64,000 nucleotides of DNA from Stictocephala bisonia. Its lineage: Eukaryota > Arthropoda > Insecta > Hemiptera > Membracidae. The notes under the pieces were generated by a model. The model was not told the origin of the DNA, made no database searches, and saw only the letters and a program-made list of their open reading frames with translations. A program made the position numbers and the translations under genes. The DNA lies in NCBI GenBank assembly GCA_035578905.1, contig JAQJVL010000030.1, positions 1,117,159 to 1,181,158 on the forward strand, given 5' to 3'. This document shows positions 36,481 through 50,150 of the stretch, piece after piece (the first letter of the stretch is position 1; the number at the start of each line of letters is the position of its first letter).

Positions 36481-39400
36481 GAATGAGACAGTTGTATGTA
36501 TGAATGCTGAGTTTGTAGAGTGATTGAATAACACTTTTTTTCCTTTAATGATTGCGATATAATTTAATGTTAAAATTGTCTATGCAATAAAATATATTTT
36601 ATTCTGTTTTGATAGAAAGTACAAATTAGTTGTAAAAAGTATGACTAAATGTAAAAATTATCTGATAAATTATGAATTGGGCAGTTTTTTTAGACGGATT
36701 GTTTATAATCTCAGTTTTCTAAAGTTTACATTTCCTTCATTCATATATTTAAATGAACACAACGCGTTTGGGTAAAAAAATCTATTTACATTTCAGGTGC
36801 TGATACAATTAAAACATAAAATCAGTTAATTACATACATAAAATACGCTTGGACTGAATTAGACTTTCTCTAAGAATGCCAATTCAGTGAGGTTATTTAC
36901 AAGGGAACACTTCCTTTGCATAAAAAAGTTTAATGAGTAGCATCAACTCAGTAAATATGCATTGACAACTACAACACTTCCCGATGTACGATTTTTTGCA
37001 TTCGTTTCCAATTACAATCCTGTACGTACAGTTCTAATTCAATGCAAAAAAATCAACATAACTTGGACAAGGAGAGGCTAGCGTGTGCCTCCATGAAACG
37101 CATTCACTAGCAATTACTTCAGATCATGCGATAGTTACTACTTTTACTCATGTAGCGAAAGTTGTGCGTTTCTGATCAATCAGCTTCCGGAACGGTCATC
37201 GGGTGAGGTATTAATGATGTGTTATTGTACACGTATGAACAGACAAAGGTCTACTTAAAAACTTCCCAAACAATTGAAGTTTGTTACAATTGTCTGATTA
37301 TAAATCCTCATCATTATTATTTTTATGCCTTCTAAAGTAATTAACTTATCAGAACAGAGAAAAGATGAAAAGTATATAAAATTTACGAAAATGTAGTTTA
37401 AGAGGCAATTTTAGTTTGAAATGAAATAAAATAGTATTGATTTATATGGGAAGTCTCCTCGTCCACTTAACCGTACTTTTTATTAACATTGAATATAAAA
37501 TGAAGATTATTTTATTGTATTTAAGAGTATAAAATATATGGTTAAAGGGTAATTATTCACTTTCTTGTCACCTCTGAAAATAATATTTCTTGTTGAAAAA
37601 TGTGAAATATGATTTCACACTCTTGGGAAAGTTGATTCAAGCCGCGGAAAACTCGTTTATTACCGAAAAATTGAAAAACTAGTTTTTTATCTAATAGTAA
37701 ACAACAAATTTTAAAATCGTTATTTCATTTAACAAACCTTATTTAAACAAACCTTTTTTTCATGTAATAATGCTGAACACGAATATATAGTTAGTTTTTC
37801 AGTAATATTATTTTTTCAGGCTGAAAAGCGCACCTTTTACTGACCTAACCGAACATAACCTAACTTATTCTAATTGTCTATTTACTAACAAAATTTTTAA
37901 TTCCCGTTAAATTTGGGTGCCTGGTGAATATAGGTGAATTCGGTTTCTGTGGTTAATAGTTGTTGTATATAACGATCGCGATTTGCCACGAAAGTAGTTT
38001 TTTCGTTATATCTCGATAAATAATTGATATAGACCTAAATAGTTTTTTTTTTTTTAGTTTATCATATTCGTATTAAGCGCAAAAAACGCATCAAAATAAA
38101 CAAATATGATTAAAATATTATTTAAGTTAACAAATATTATTTAAGTTAGACAAGATATGTGAAAAATACTTAAAGCTGAGATATTGGTTTTTTCAGTTCT
38201 TCGGTAAAATACATGATTTCCTCAGAATAAAAAACATAACTTGTGAAAATACAGCCAATTCTAGAGCTATTTCAGGCAAAATGTTCTAATGTTGTATGGT
38301 AGCAAGAAACTGCTTAACCACTGGTTAAAGTAAACGTTATCAGCAACATCAACATTTTTGGGGTTAAAGTTCATAGTGATTAAAAATGGTCAAGTTTATT
38401 CCTCAGCTTAAAAAAAGTTTTGTGATTCTGTTTCTAAGAAATATATAACTATGATCTTCACCAACGGAGTTTGATAAATTTGATAAATAAACTGCAAAAA
38501 AGGTTTATTAAAAATTCATACCTCAATCATTTTTTGTAAATAGAGATATTGTCTTGTAGGCAATTCTTAAAAAAGCAAAATACTTATCTTTCCCTTTTTT
38601 ATTGACTTCAATCGCACTTGTCTATAAGATGGCTCTAGGGTTTACTAAACGCACAGGCAGTTTAAATATGTGAGAAGCTTTTGCACAACGTATTTAATAC
38701 TGAAAATTGATAAAATGTGATAGCTTGTTTGTAATTAACAATAATTGTTTGATATGGATTAATAAAAGACTACCAATGCAAGATAATTAATCGGATTATT
38801 AACTCAAAAAAATTTTCCACAAATTATAAAGATAACTACAAATTAATAACACTTTTTAAAATTCCAGTTAGCCATGTGTTTTTCTTCTTTTTTTTCAAAA
38901 ATGATACAAAACACATACCTATTCTCCCATAAATTCTACATAGCAAAAAGGAGAAAACAACTCCCACACACTTGTAAATTGTATGAAATTATAAAGCGAT
39001 AACAAAACGAATACACAATAATAGTGAAACTCAATAGCAATGAAATTAAATTGTCGGCTACATTTATTTGTTGAAAAACAATGTTTGGAAATACCAGTTG
39101 AATTGAGGAAGAATAATAAGTGATATTACTTGTATGGAAAGAATAGTGAACTAACTTGTTGCTTAAGAAGGAACGTTCAAGTTTTGTTTTCAAGGAGATT
39201 CATTTAAATAAAAATGACAAGTTCGAGATTGAGTAACCTTGCTAAGAAGTAAATAGATTTTATTTAATTTGAAGGTTTAAGAATACTATGGAACTATACC
39301 TATCCGAAACCAGTTCGGCCCACAGTAAAATAATAGTTTTTTCACCTTCTTCAAGTTACTCCACTATTCACTACAAACATCCTCTGGAATATTTTAAGGC

Positions 39401-39590
39401 AACAACTATTTAAAAAATTAAATATTTCACATCAGAACGTTGTAAATTTAAAACCAATTTTCAATGCAAAAAAATGTATTTAAAAGTACGATTATTTTTA
39501 CTGTTGTCACTTTTATAAAACTTTCAATAAGAACTGTTTTACAAAATAGAACGAGCAAAATACGAACAGAACCAAGCCTTGTTAATTGCA
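36481..39590. other. AT-rich intergenic DNA
   Basis: 36470-36530 has GAATGTATGA/GAATGAGAC-like short tandem sequence at the LINE 3' end. The remainder is A/T-rich with no supported gene. 37840-37870 has a few CCTAA-like strings but no array. Confidence 0.4.
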
Positions 39591-39599
39591 CTTCTCAGC

Positions 39600-40090
39600 T
39601 CTCTTTTGGCTGCCTAGTGTTCAGCCGAGTTGGCATTTCCGTCAACTCTGTTCGCGGCACGCTGCGCATCTCGCCGAAGCCTGAGATACCTTGTGCGCAT
39701 CTCCCTGATCTCAGGTGTCCATCAGTAACACTGCTTCATCAGAAAACGAGACGACTTCTTCGGCATCGAGGAGTCGCACACATCGGCGATGGCGCGAATC
39801 GTCCACTCAGCGAAATCCTCCGCTCCGGTAGATCGCTCAGTCGTTGACGCTCGGATCATCGCCCAAGCGTCGACGGCGAGACGCGCAAGATTCCAACAGT
39901 GTGACCTCGAAGGTAATGCAGCAAGCTCAGGAGTGTGACTTACGCTTGGGTGTACCTTGGAAAGGATCGGCTGGTGTGATTCTGCGGATAACATTCTCGA
40001 ACGCGAGGGATACGAGTATGTCAGAGATGGTATCCCCGTACCCCGAGTGCCGGAACGTGGTACTTAGGCCCGCTCTAGCCTTCATTTAAA
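39600..40090 (-). pseudogene. R1-like LINE fragment, endonuclease end and linker
   Basis: Read on the minus strand, GLSTTFRHSGYGDTISDILV resembles the endonuclease C-terminal region of R1/I-type LINEs. A decayed stretch follows, then RSTGAEDFAEWTIRAIADVC and, after a stop codon, WTPEIREMRTRYLRLRR, the conserved W-T-P-E linker preceding the RT domain. At least one stop and frame changes are present. The block is strikingly GC-rich against its AT-rich surroundings. Confidence 0.7.
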
Positions 40091-41654
40091 GGATGTACCG
40101 CCCCCTCTGGCTGGTTTGAGGCATCCCGATTCCTTTGCTCTGGCATTGAATTAACCAGCGACAACTACATGTTTAGGAGCAAGGAAGCTTGCACCCTCAA
40201 ATGTGTCTACTATCTGGCGGTAGCTTGTGGAAGGGTATTGAATTATATTAATACTAAATAAAACTGACGTACAATACATTTTACATTATTTACCTTAGTT
40301 TTTTCAATTTTATTATTTTTATAGTTAGTTATACAATAATAACTTGGGTACAGATTTCCCATTTACTTGGCTTTCGTAGTATCATACAGAGTTCGAACAA
40401 CAAACACTATCGGTGCAGAAATATTACGTCTACCCAAGTTTAACGGTAGTTTATTGAAACACTAAGAGACCTATGAAAAGTCCAATCACACCATTGTTTT
40501 CCTCGTTTAATTCTACGGTATGACTCAGGATTAAAAAAAACATTTTTTTAATAAGTTTTAATAATTGTTGTCATAGTGTGAGTAAAAATAGTATCGCAAC
40601 TTTAACTTGTTTTTACTGTACTAAACTTAACACTTTTATTACTCAAAACCCCGTTTATATATCCTATTTATATTTTAATACGTAGTTGACAGGAATATTT
40701 TCTATATAGTCTTAAAATAATTTTGAATGTCCATAAATACCATAGATTTAATAATTTTAAAAATTCTTTCAATTTAAAATCATTGCGTTTACTGTAAATA
40801 TACATCTCATAAGTATTAAACGTGACCAGCCAATTAATTTTACGATCTATAGAAGCTAAGAAAACGTTGTTTCACGTGATGATAAGACATTTTTTTCGTG
40901 GAAAGTTAAAACTCTATTATTTTTAAAAATTGATACATAATGAAAACTAGTTAAACTTCCAGTACATTATCCGTTCCAATAAGAAAGATATCAAAACTTA
41001 TAGTTTAAAAACTCATATTTCATAACGTAGAATTAAAGAAGGAAAACGATGGTGTGATGGAATTTACATAGGTAGTAAACAACCTTCAAAATCGGGCACA
41101 CACAATTTCTGCCCCGATATTACGTCTGTGTGATCGGAAATGCCCAAAAATAAAAAATGTAAAAAGTACTTACAGCTCAATTACTCTTCACTCGCTACGT
41201 ATGCTTTGAGGTACAAACAGATATTTAAGTAAATTCCTTACTTTCGCCCACAATTTCCATAATGATGAATATCAGCTGCAAGGTGATCTTGTTTTTTGTT
41301 TCCTATTTTTAAAGGTTATCACTAGAAACCTGTGAACCGGTTTTATGTTCAAGTACAAGCAGATCGCTTGGTTTGATCGGACTTTTACCTCCGTACATGA
41401 GTGTGTGGAAGCAACTCGTTAACCTGTAGTTCTAATGACACCAAAACTTGTTTCCGCTGCCCTGAGCAACACGGAAAACACATTAAATAACTCTTGTATT
41501 TATCCGGGAAAGATAATTATTTACTATTTCCTATAATTTGCTTTTATGGCTCACTTGTAAGGTGGGATTTAGTAGTGTTTTGAATAATGAGGACAACGAT
41601 GTTAATCATTGGGATACAACTGTTTACTCCTAACCATGTGATAAAGTACCCAAT
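40091..41654. other. intergenic DNA
   Basis: No gene supported. 41330-41470 is slightly GC-richer. Confidence 0.35.
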
Positions 41655-42600
41655 AACTGGGAGCGATGGCCATCAACGTTGACGTGTCGCTGAATATTCA
41701 TTGCTGAATGGGTAGGGTGATTATTAACGTTGACGTATCTCGGTATTCATTGCTGGGTGAGAGGGATGGCCGTCAAAGTCGAATTGTCTGGGTATTCATT
41801 GCTGGCTGGATGGGTGGAATGGCTATCAACGTTGTCGTATCCTGGGCATTCATTGCTGGTTGGGTGGGATGGCTATCAACGTTGACGTGTCCTGGGCATT
41901 CATTGCTGGGTGAGAGGGATGGCCGTCAAAGTCGAATTGTTTGGGTATTCATTGCTGGCTGGATGGGTGGGATGGCTATCGACGTTGACATGTCCTGGGT
42001 ATTCATTGCTGGTTGGGTGGGATGGCTATCAACGTTGACATGTCCTGGGTATTCATTGCTGGTTGGGTGGGATGGCTATCAACGTTGACGTTTCCTGGGT
42101 ATTCATTGATGTGTGGGTGGTATGGCCATCAACGTTGACGTGTCCTGGGTATTCATTGCTGGATGGGTGGGATGGCTATCAACGTTGACGTGTCCTGGGT
42201 ATTCATTGCTGGATGGGTAGGATGGCTATCAACGTCGATGTGTCTGGGGGAGGGGATGGCTATCAACGTTGACGTGTCCTGGGTATTCATTGCTGGATGG
42301 GTGGTATGGCCATCAACGTTGACGTGTCCTGGGTATTCATTGATGGGTGGGTGGTATGGCCATCAACGTTGACGTGCCCTGGGTATTCATTGATGGGTGG
42401 GTGGTATGGCCATCAACGTTGACGTGTCCCGGCTATTCATTGCTGGATGGGTGGTATGGCCATCAACGTTGACGTGTCCTGGGTATTCATTGATGGGTGG
42501 GTGGTATGGCCATCAACGTTGACGTGTCCTGGGTATTCATTGCTGGATGGGTGGGATGGCTATCAACGTCGATGTGTCTGGGGGAGGGGAGGGCTATCAT
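41655..42600. repeat. 50-bp minisatellite array
   Basis: About 19 copies of a 50-bp unit containing GGCTATCAACGTTGACGTGT, CCTGGGTATTCATTGCTGG and ATGGGTGGGAT. Landmark positions such as 42081, 42131, 42181 and 42231 are exactly 50 apart. Two copies near 42240 and 42585 are shortened to TGTCTGGGGGAGGGGA. The period is not a multiple of three, so the long open frames here are artefacts. Confidence 0.95.
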
Positions 42601-44090
42601 AACCGGGCAGTTCAATGATGTGCTTCACTAATAAGTTGGCAAATTCATGTTAAAATTACCCACCGGTAAATTGGTATATTTACGTTTTAAAAATAAATAG
42701 CACTCAATAAAAGTAGGACTAAATAATAAAAAAAAACTGTATTGCTTGAACGTTTTATAACAAGTGTATTAAAAATATTCCAGAATCTCTAAAAGTTTGA
42801 TTAAAAATATTATTTTTCTATATGAAACCCCAAAATTGTATATAAACAAGATTAATATTTGCCAAATAAACGTTTTACAGTGCAGGATATTTAAAAATAT
42901 ACCTTAACTATTAAATGATTTTAAAAGTTGTCATTTGTTTAATTAATATGACGATAAATATTGGTTTAAGAAACACTTTTAAATCAAAATCTGTTCCAAA
43001 TCTAAAACTTTTAATATAATTTGCTTCTTTACCAAAATTATTGTTTAACCTGTAAAACGTATTTATAATATATAACTTAATAATTGCTCCTTCGTTGTAT
43101 TAATTCTGCAATTAATTTAGGAAATGCTTGCTTTCTTTAACTGTATTTACAGTAAAATCAAGTTTATTTATTTTTATTTCCCGTAAACTCTGAGTGTTAT
43201 GAAATCTAACATCATACGTTGTGATCCTTAAGTATTGTCTATTTTTACCATTTCTCTAATTTAAACTTTTGTTTTACTATTTACTACTTATTTCGGATGT
43301 GTCACGTGTTTAGTGTTACCTTTTAATTTAAGAGTTTTTGTAACAAAATTTACGTATTCATATATTTCCAACAACGAGTCAAATAGTTTAAGTAGTGAAC
43401 ATACTTTAAAGATTACTCAGTTATCTGATCAATTATGTTATTTTGTACACCGAATGTGTATCATCAAGTGTAACAGATGAGTGTTCACAATAGAACATTT
43501 CTTCGAATATAAATCATGTGCTTATTATTTTACTATAACTAATTTAAACTACTATAGCATAATGGAATAGTATAGAAGTCACTATAGCGACTGATTGGCA
43601 AATCGCCTTTGTCTTCCTCGTGTCAGAGGAATAAACAAAGGAATTTACTATATCAGGAAGTCCTACGTTGAATGTTCACAGGCGCACATTAGACTCACGG
43701 TGCTATAGCCTATACCCGCAATGCAGTCATGCTGTTACATTGCGTTCTACACAGCCGTAGATATTACATGGGCGCTGAAAAACCTAGAGACAGTATAACA
43801 TTTTTGTTATTAATTGTATATTAATTATTATTAAATATACTCACTCAGGTTGATATTTATATTATATTCTGTTCATATGATTACAAACTAAAAAGTGTAA
43901 TTTAGTGAAATTAAAATTTTTACAGTAACTTCCAATTTTCAGTGAAAGTTTTACAGCTTATTTTAAAAATACTTTAATAACTGTCATTGTTTAATGAATG
44001 GTCCTTTTGAAGCGCAGTTTGTGGCATTTTCCTTTACTTGGCCACTCCTTTAAAAGGTGAGAGAACCAGTACAGTACAAGATGAATATTA
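42601..44090. other. AT-rich intergenic DNA
   Basis: No gene supported; 43560-43790 is less AT-rich without a bounded frame. Confidence 0.4.
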
Positions 44091-44094
44091 CTGA

Positions 44095-44185
44095 CAAACA
44101 CTAACAGTCAAGGATTCGAACCTGTGCCATCTCTAACTCAGGCAAAAGTCTTAACACCTTGGCCCGCTCGGTCACCGCTCTCTCC
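44095..44185 (-). mobile_element. tRNA-Leu/Ser-like SINE or tRNA pseudogene
   Basis: Minus strand reads GGTGACCGAGCGGGCCAAGG (A box with a D-arm like long-variable-arm tRNAs) and then AGGTTCGAATCCT (a perfect B box). The acceptor stem does not pair cleanly, which favours a SINE head or pseudogene. Confidence 0.55.
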
Positions 44186-44475
44186 CTTTACCTTTCTTGT
44201 CATGAAATAAAGATGATAGACACGGAGGAGGGGGTGGAGTCTGTAGTTCCACTCTGTATGACATCTATATGTGTGATTCATTGATGTGATTCCTTCATAT
44301 AGATGTGTATTCATTGCTCATACTGAGGCATTAAAAAAATTAACACCGCCATGGATTAAAAAAAATTATAAGTGAAGCCATTAACAATATTTTCTATGAT
44401 CAAATCACATGACACGTCTCGCCTCTATCACTTGACCGTCAGTCCGTGACGAGAGAACGTGTTGCACGCGTTCAA

Positions 44476-44487
44476 GGGGGGGGGGGG
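44476..44487. repeat. poly-G tract
   Basis: Twelve uninterrupted G. Confidence 0.9.
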
Positions 44488-44936
44488 ATTAGCGATAACG
44501 TTAAGTGTATTGCACAGAGAAGGACGTCTATCATTATCACGCTTGTTTCTTGCTCTGGAATAACAATAGGACAATATCACTTCTGAATCCCTTGAATGTA
44601 GTCTGCACAAAGCTAAAGTTGTAGTCTGCAACAAGTGCTGTTTCGAAGTGAAATGTTATTTATGATAACTAAAAGTAGGCTTAGTCCAGTAATAATCTAA
44701 ACATTTTGTATGTCAACATTATCTGTGTGTAACATGTTTGTTGTGAGAGATTAAATGGAATACAGTATACGCTTTTAGTCTAAGCACTGTTCTGTAATTA
44801 TTGATAAATCATTGTGTAAATTGCTAGCTACCCTGGACATACTTTGTTGTGACTTGGTCTGATATTAACTATTAAGATGATGAGTATTCTTTTTCAATTT
44901 AAAATAAGGGTTGAATTTATCTGATTTTATCTGAAG

Positions 44937-45312
44937 CTAGCCGACATCCCTCACTTCGCTACGGGGTGGTTATCTAAATCATCACTTCAATATAAAAGCT
45001 CGTCCTGCTGCCGCAATTTTTAACAATTTTTGAATAACAGTTTTTAACAATACAAGTCTATAAAACCCTATAGGCAATTATGACCTTAAATATTTCTCAA
45101 TGAAAACCAAATTAGCCAAGCTTTTACGTTATGTTTGTGTTTTTTGTACCATCTGCTTTAAATAAATTACTTAGGTAGAAATGGCTGTTTCTACCCTTTA
45201 GGAATGGAATTTCGAAAAATTCTTTTTTCCCAAATTTCATCAACATCGGTCCAGTGCTTCCGGAGGGTTCGTCATGAGTGACTAAATCATTTTTGGATAT
45301 TATATATAAAGA
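44937..45312 (-). mobile_element. short Helitron-like element
   Basis: Minus strand starts A/TCTTTATATATAATATCC at 45312 and ends CTAG at 44937, preceded by a GC-rich GTAGCGAAGTGAGGGATG typical of Helitron tails. The base after CTAG is C, not T, so the 3' site is mutated or the boundary is slightly off. No coding capacity. Confidence 0.5.
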
Positions 45313-46418
45313 TAATGTAACTTACAGTTTTTTTCATGAATCTCACCACAGTAACAAACTTAATGCACCCGTATACTGGTTGGATATAATATGCACATAA
45401 ATCAGCTGATCACAGTAGCACCTTTTCGGCTCTGACATTTATTTTCATTTGTAAAATATAGGTATGTAGGGAAATGCTTAAAATTCAATGTTTCCGTTCA
45501 CATTTAGGAAGTAAACAATGAAAACACTCTTGTATATAAATTCAAAGTTGTGTAAAATGTTCGTATGAGTTTCAAATTAGTGAACAAATCCATTCACTAC
45601 TTAGCTCGGTGATGTTATTTTATCAGTGCATTCTGTTGAACGGCACAAATCTTGACTTTTTTGTTTTTTATTTTGCTACCACGAATGCTTGTAAATGTGG
45701 AAGTGTGTTTTACTGAGCAATACTTTTATTGTGAATAAATATTCGTAATTTATAACTTGAAATTTTACTTTACTCTAAATATCTAATGATTGTAGTCTAT
45801 TATTTACAATACGATAAATTCTATTGGTATGTTGTGAAATAAAACTCCAATATATGAATACAGCTTGTATCCAATTTCATCTGGGAAATAAACAGCATGG
45901 GCGGGAACGTTTTCTGATATTATGCGCCTTGACTTGTTTGTCACCGGGAAATATATATTCTAGTTAACAACAACGGCCCATAAACCTAAAATCTAATATT
46001 TTATACTTAGTACTTTGTATACCATGATGTCCATTGTGAATTTCTTTCCCTTGCTGTTTTAACTATAATTATTTTGGTTTTAAGTTAAACTCGTTATGAA
46101 AATATGTGTAATTAACACAAACAAGGAACTCCCCTGATCACTTCGCATGCCAACTTCATTCGTGCATTCCTCTTCACTTTCTCGACCATTGTAAAATGTG
46201 TGCAATTTCCTCGGCTATACTGACAAGAAATTCACCGCAAATAAGATTGATGCATAATTTTTTAAACCATGATCATAAATACTTTATCATCTTTTTCAAA
46301 GTAATATATTTGTATTTGCCAATATTCCTTTTCTCTTCAGTCGTGGTCGTACTTTACAAAAGTGATAATGTTATTATTTATTTCACTTAGATTATTAAAT
46401 ATGAGACGCCGACTCAAC
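45313..46418. other. intergenic DNA with a Penelope-tail-like scrap
   Basis: 45928-46000 (TTGTCACCGGGAAATATATA and what follows) matches the flank of the 61.3-kb palindrome, both ending in GGCC...AAGCC/AAACCTAA-type sequence. Otherwise no gene. Confidence 0.45.
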
Positions 46419-46618
46419 TTTGTGCGTATTTTAAGGCTAGTATGAATGGTTACACGAGTGTGGATGACCTGTATAGTATGATTACTGACTAGTTCGACTG
46501 TTCCTCAGAAAGGACCGTTTATTAACAGCCTTATGCCAGAGAAACTAAAGGACCTACCAGTTTATGTGAAATCCGAACCACGCAGTGTTGGTCTGATTTT
46601 CAGCTAATTGACAAGTCT
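46419..46618. repeat. dispersed repeat, second copy of 5087-5275
   Basis: Same landmarks in the same order as the copy at 5087: TGTGCGTATTTTAAGGC, GGACC..., GAACCACG, GTGTTGGTCTGATTTTCA, AATTGACAAG. Confidence 0.7.
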
Positions 46619-46849
46619 GTTATTCAGTTCTCTACCCTACACAACATCCGCTCCTGATTATTACCCAACGGACACCCCAGACTTCTCTAGTCTACGTCGA
46701 TGGCAATCATTGAGCTGATGCCATGTTGGCATTAAGAAGTCCGAGTATAGAACATATTGCCTACAATATCACAACACTTTTGTCGCCACTAGACTTGCAA
46801 GATCACATAGGCCGCAGGCCTGTGCGTGAACTTTATTCAACAAGTGAGG

Positions 46850-46940
46850 AATCGACCGTCAGTTCAGTTGGGATTCGAACCTCGAACAAAGGACTCTACA
46901 GTCACAAGCTTAGGCACTGAGCTTCCCCGCCGGCAGTTAC
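46850..46940 (-). mobile_element. tRNA-derived SINE
   Basis: Minus strand has GGGGAAGCTCAGTGCCTAAG (A box) and GAGGTTCGAATCCC (perfect B box) about 34 nt apart. Confidence 0.6.
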
Positions 46941-47940
46941 ATACTTGTTAATCTGGAAAAATGTTAATTTCTCGTCCATTTTAAGTAAAAGAACTACACG
47001 CAGGCAAGCTGCATTGTCTATTCTCTCGCATCGATCTAGTTGTATAATAAATCGTTCGGTGCCTCTGGACTAGGAACAATCAGTCGGATGATATCGAACC
47101 CATTGATGGGCGTATCGCTATGGGGTGAAAGCAGGGTTTGTATTCATAGTGAAAGTCCAGACGTGCAGCTGCAGGGTGATGGTGGGTGGCTTCCAGCCCC
47201 GGGGGCTCGTAGTTGGGGAACTGGAGTGGTCAGTCGTCATGATAGTATTCTCTATAAGACCTATGTTCAACCCTTTAGCAAATCTATCTAATACAATTAT
47301 GTTTAATGAGTTATTTTTCAGGTGTTGAAAATTATAATGTAGATTTCTTAACGTAATTGTTTATTTTATGCTTGTTGCCTGCTTACATTTTTTCGAAAAT
47401 CGCCTTAATAAACTATTGAAATGGAAAATACAATAAGCAATAAATATCGAAATTCTAAGTTGAAACCATTACATTTTATATTTCAAAACGTTTAAGGACT
47501 GCCAGTGGAGCTACGTTTTTGCTTAATTTGAGAAAATTTAAGATTGGATTTTAGGAAAATAGATTGGAACTAGCAATGACTATGTAGTCATTGGTACTGG
47601 CCAGAAACCAGACGGGAAGTCACCAGAATTTCTTATCACTACTACCTTCAGATTATTGCTTAGGTGATTATTACTTCACAACAACTTCAGATTACTGCTT
47701 AAGTGCATATCCATTTTATATTTAAATTATTTATCATGTATTTGTTTTTTTATCTTGACTATTAACTAACGCACTTCGTCTAAAAGTGTAGTCATTAGTC
47801 AAAGCAGTTTATTGAATAAAGTACATATTTACATCTCAATGTCAAATTTGTTATCAGAAATTAAATAAATATATTAATGTACATGTGTATAAAATGTATA
47901 ACACAATCAATATTATGGTCTATAAAAATATAGAGAACAA
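46941..47940. other. intergenic DNA
   Basis: 47090-47240 is GC-rich with two overlapping open frames and no motif; a decayed transposon is possible. No gene called. Confidence 0.35.
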
Positions 47941-48430
47941 TGTTGTCTCAGCCAAAGAGATATCCGTCTAAGTCATAATATTCTTTTTGGATGAGAAAGG
48001 ATTTTAGACGGGGATGGAACTCGATTTATTTGATTTTTTTATCTCCGAGGGTGGTCTATTGTACAAGATCACCCCAGCACACAAAGGCTCTCTCTGGAAG
48101 AGAACCAGGCGATGTTTTCGGGTACGCAGATTGTCACCACTAAACACAGAGATAGGTAGTTAGCTCTATTTCGACTCGGAAGTGCGCGGTCGATAAATAA
48201 TTGGGTAGCAGTTAAATGGAAGGAACTGGTTTGTGACTTTCTCAGAAGCAGTGACCCGAGCCTGTTACAGTGGCGTCCTTTGGCTGGACATTAGGTAATC
48301 ATAAGACAAGTACGACGAGCGTGCATGTTGGTCGTGTGGAGTTGCATCTTAGACTGTTCTGATCTTAGCTGAGTCAACCTATATTGCTAAGCGATGTTTT
48401 AGGTGATTACAACATTTGGCACCACTTTTA
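47941..48430 (+). mobile_element. probable retrotransposon LTR with primer-binding site
   Basis: Begins TGTTGTCTCAGCC and ends GGTGATTACAACA, so the termini are the expected inverted TGTTGT...ACAACA. Two bases later comes TGGCACCACTTTTAGC, a TGG-initial string where a tRNA primer-binding site should be. Length 474 bp. No gag/pol frames follow, so this is a 5' LTR with deleted body. No partner LTR was found. Confidence 0.5.
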
Positions 48431-50150
48431 GCATCTAGTAAGAGCTAGTACTCTCAATTTCAAGTAACAGTTTTGGCTTTTAGTTTACGTCTTTGATGAA
48501 AGACCGATCTCCTTTTTAACCTTACGATGTGCAGTCCACATTAGGAATGTATACGTACTATTATAGCCTCTTTCTTCCTTAAGACTTTGTTTGTGGAGGT
48601 TTCAATAAACTGAAAAACTATCTCGCAACCTATTCCTTTTTTACCAAATGTATTGGTATAGTAATAATCTATGTTATTCTTATAGGAAAGCCATTCTTTG
48701 AAGTTTTTCCGTGCCCTTCAGAGTGAACATGTTGGAAAATGAACACGTGCAAAACTATGATTAGAGGCAAATTTGTTAATACGTCAAACGTTTAAATTTG
48801 TCAAGGAATAAGGAGCTGTGTTAACAAATAAACTGCTGCACGTATTACACATAAGGATACTGTGTTTGATAAAATATTACTCCTATTAACATTTCTTTAA
48901 TGTTTACTAATTAGCTCATTTCAGGATTAAATACAATCTTAAGGACTTAAAAAGACTGTTTTAACTAGTAACGTTCTGCTCACCATTGGTAACTAACTTG
49001 CCCTTTATCTCCAGGAACGTAAAAGAATGTACAGGAAGTACACGCTTGTGGAATTGGCAATAAACAATTTAAACACTTATAACAACATAATATTTTATTA
49101 ACATTTGTAATATAAACATAAAAATCCCCACATACAACAAAACTCTGCGTTAGAACATATTTTATAGAGTTACGTTAAATCAACCCCTTATTGTTATGTC
49201 TTTCGTATTGGTAGTATATCAAGACGTTCATTAATATAAAAAAATACCTTTTATAAATACATTATCAGTAAAATATTAAAAAAACAATAATTTGTTTTAA
49301 CATAATAATATTATATATTGTATACAGTATAAGATTTCAATAATTACAACATTTATTTTTACTAGCAATACGTTTTCTGTAAACAAATATAATTTAAATC
49401 ATGAAATACAAACTGCAACAAGTAACTACATTATACCATATTAACGCTGTAGTACTAATGGTGACACCTGATTTTCAATACTTTCATTTCGAGATAGATA
49501 AAATAAAAGCGATCGACATTACCTCAAAGCTTGTTTTTATTTTAAATTTACATTAAATATACGTTCAAGCGAACAAATAATATACAAACCTTGAACTTGC
49601 ATATTGAGTGTTAACCCTGAGACACTTAGTTGTTTTGGAATTAAAGATATTATATCATAATTATTTTATATTTCTATTTTGGTTTGGTTTAAAAAACAAG
49701 ATTGAAATGTATGCATTAACCACATTACTTCGAAATAAGATTAATGATTCCTTTTTTTAACAGCTAAAAATCAAAATTCACCTTTAACAGATATTTACTG
49801 GTGTTTTCAGATTTTTAAAAAAGTTCCATTTAAAAAAAAATAAAAGTGAAAATCCATATTATTAAACAACACGTCAAATTAAATCACTGTTTACAGCAAG
49901 ACAATCTGATCTTTAAAAATAGTTTTCTTTGTTTCAAACGAATTCCATAACAACCAGTACATTACAAGTCCGATTACGTATAAACGAAACAACATGATTT
50001 TTTTTGTTTTATAGTAACATTTTCCGAACAAACTGAGGGAGAGGTTAGGACATAGTGGGAAAGGGCTGTACAATATTTACATAACACAAAGTCCCTTTTT
50101 TACCAACCGGTATACATAGTTAGTTGTCATCTTGACGCCTGTTTAGTGTC
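48431..50150. other. AT-rich DNA, 3' flank of the Pro/His-rich gene
   Basis: No further gene supported. Confidence 0.4.

Noticed and set aside
37840..37870. Insect telomere-like CCTAA strings
   Set aside because: Only a few irregular matches, no tandem TTAGG array.
39464..40089. Plus-strand frames in a GC-rich block
   Set aside because: The minus strand carries recognisable R1-like LINE motifs; the plus frames are shadows.
41708..42372. Long open frames with repeated FIAGWVGW-like peptides
   Set aside because: The DNA unit is 50 bp, not a multiple of three, so the frame is not conserved between units; it is a minisatellite.
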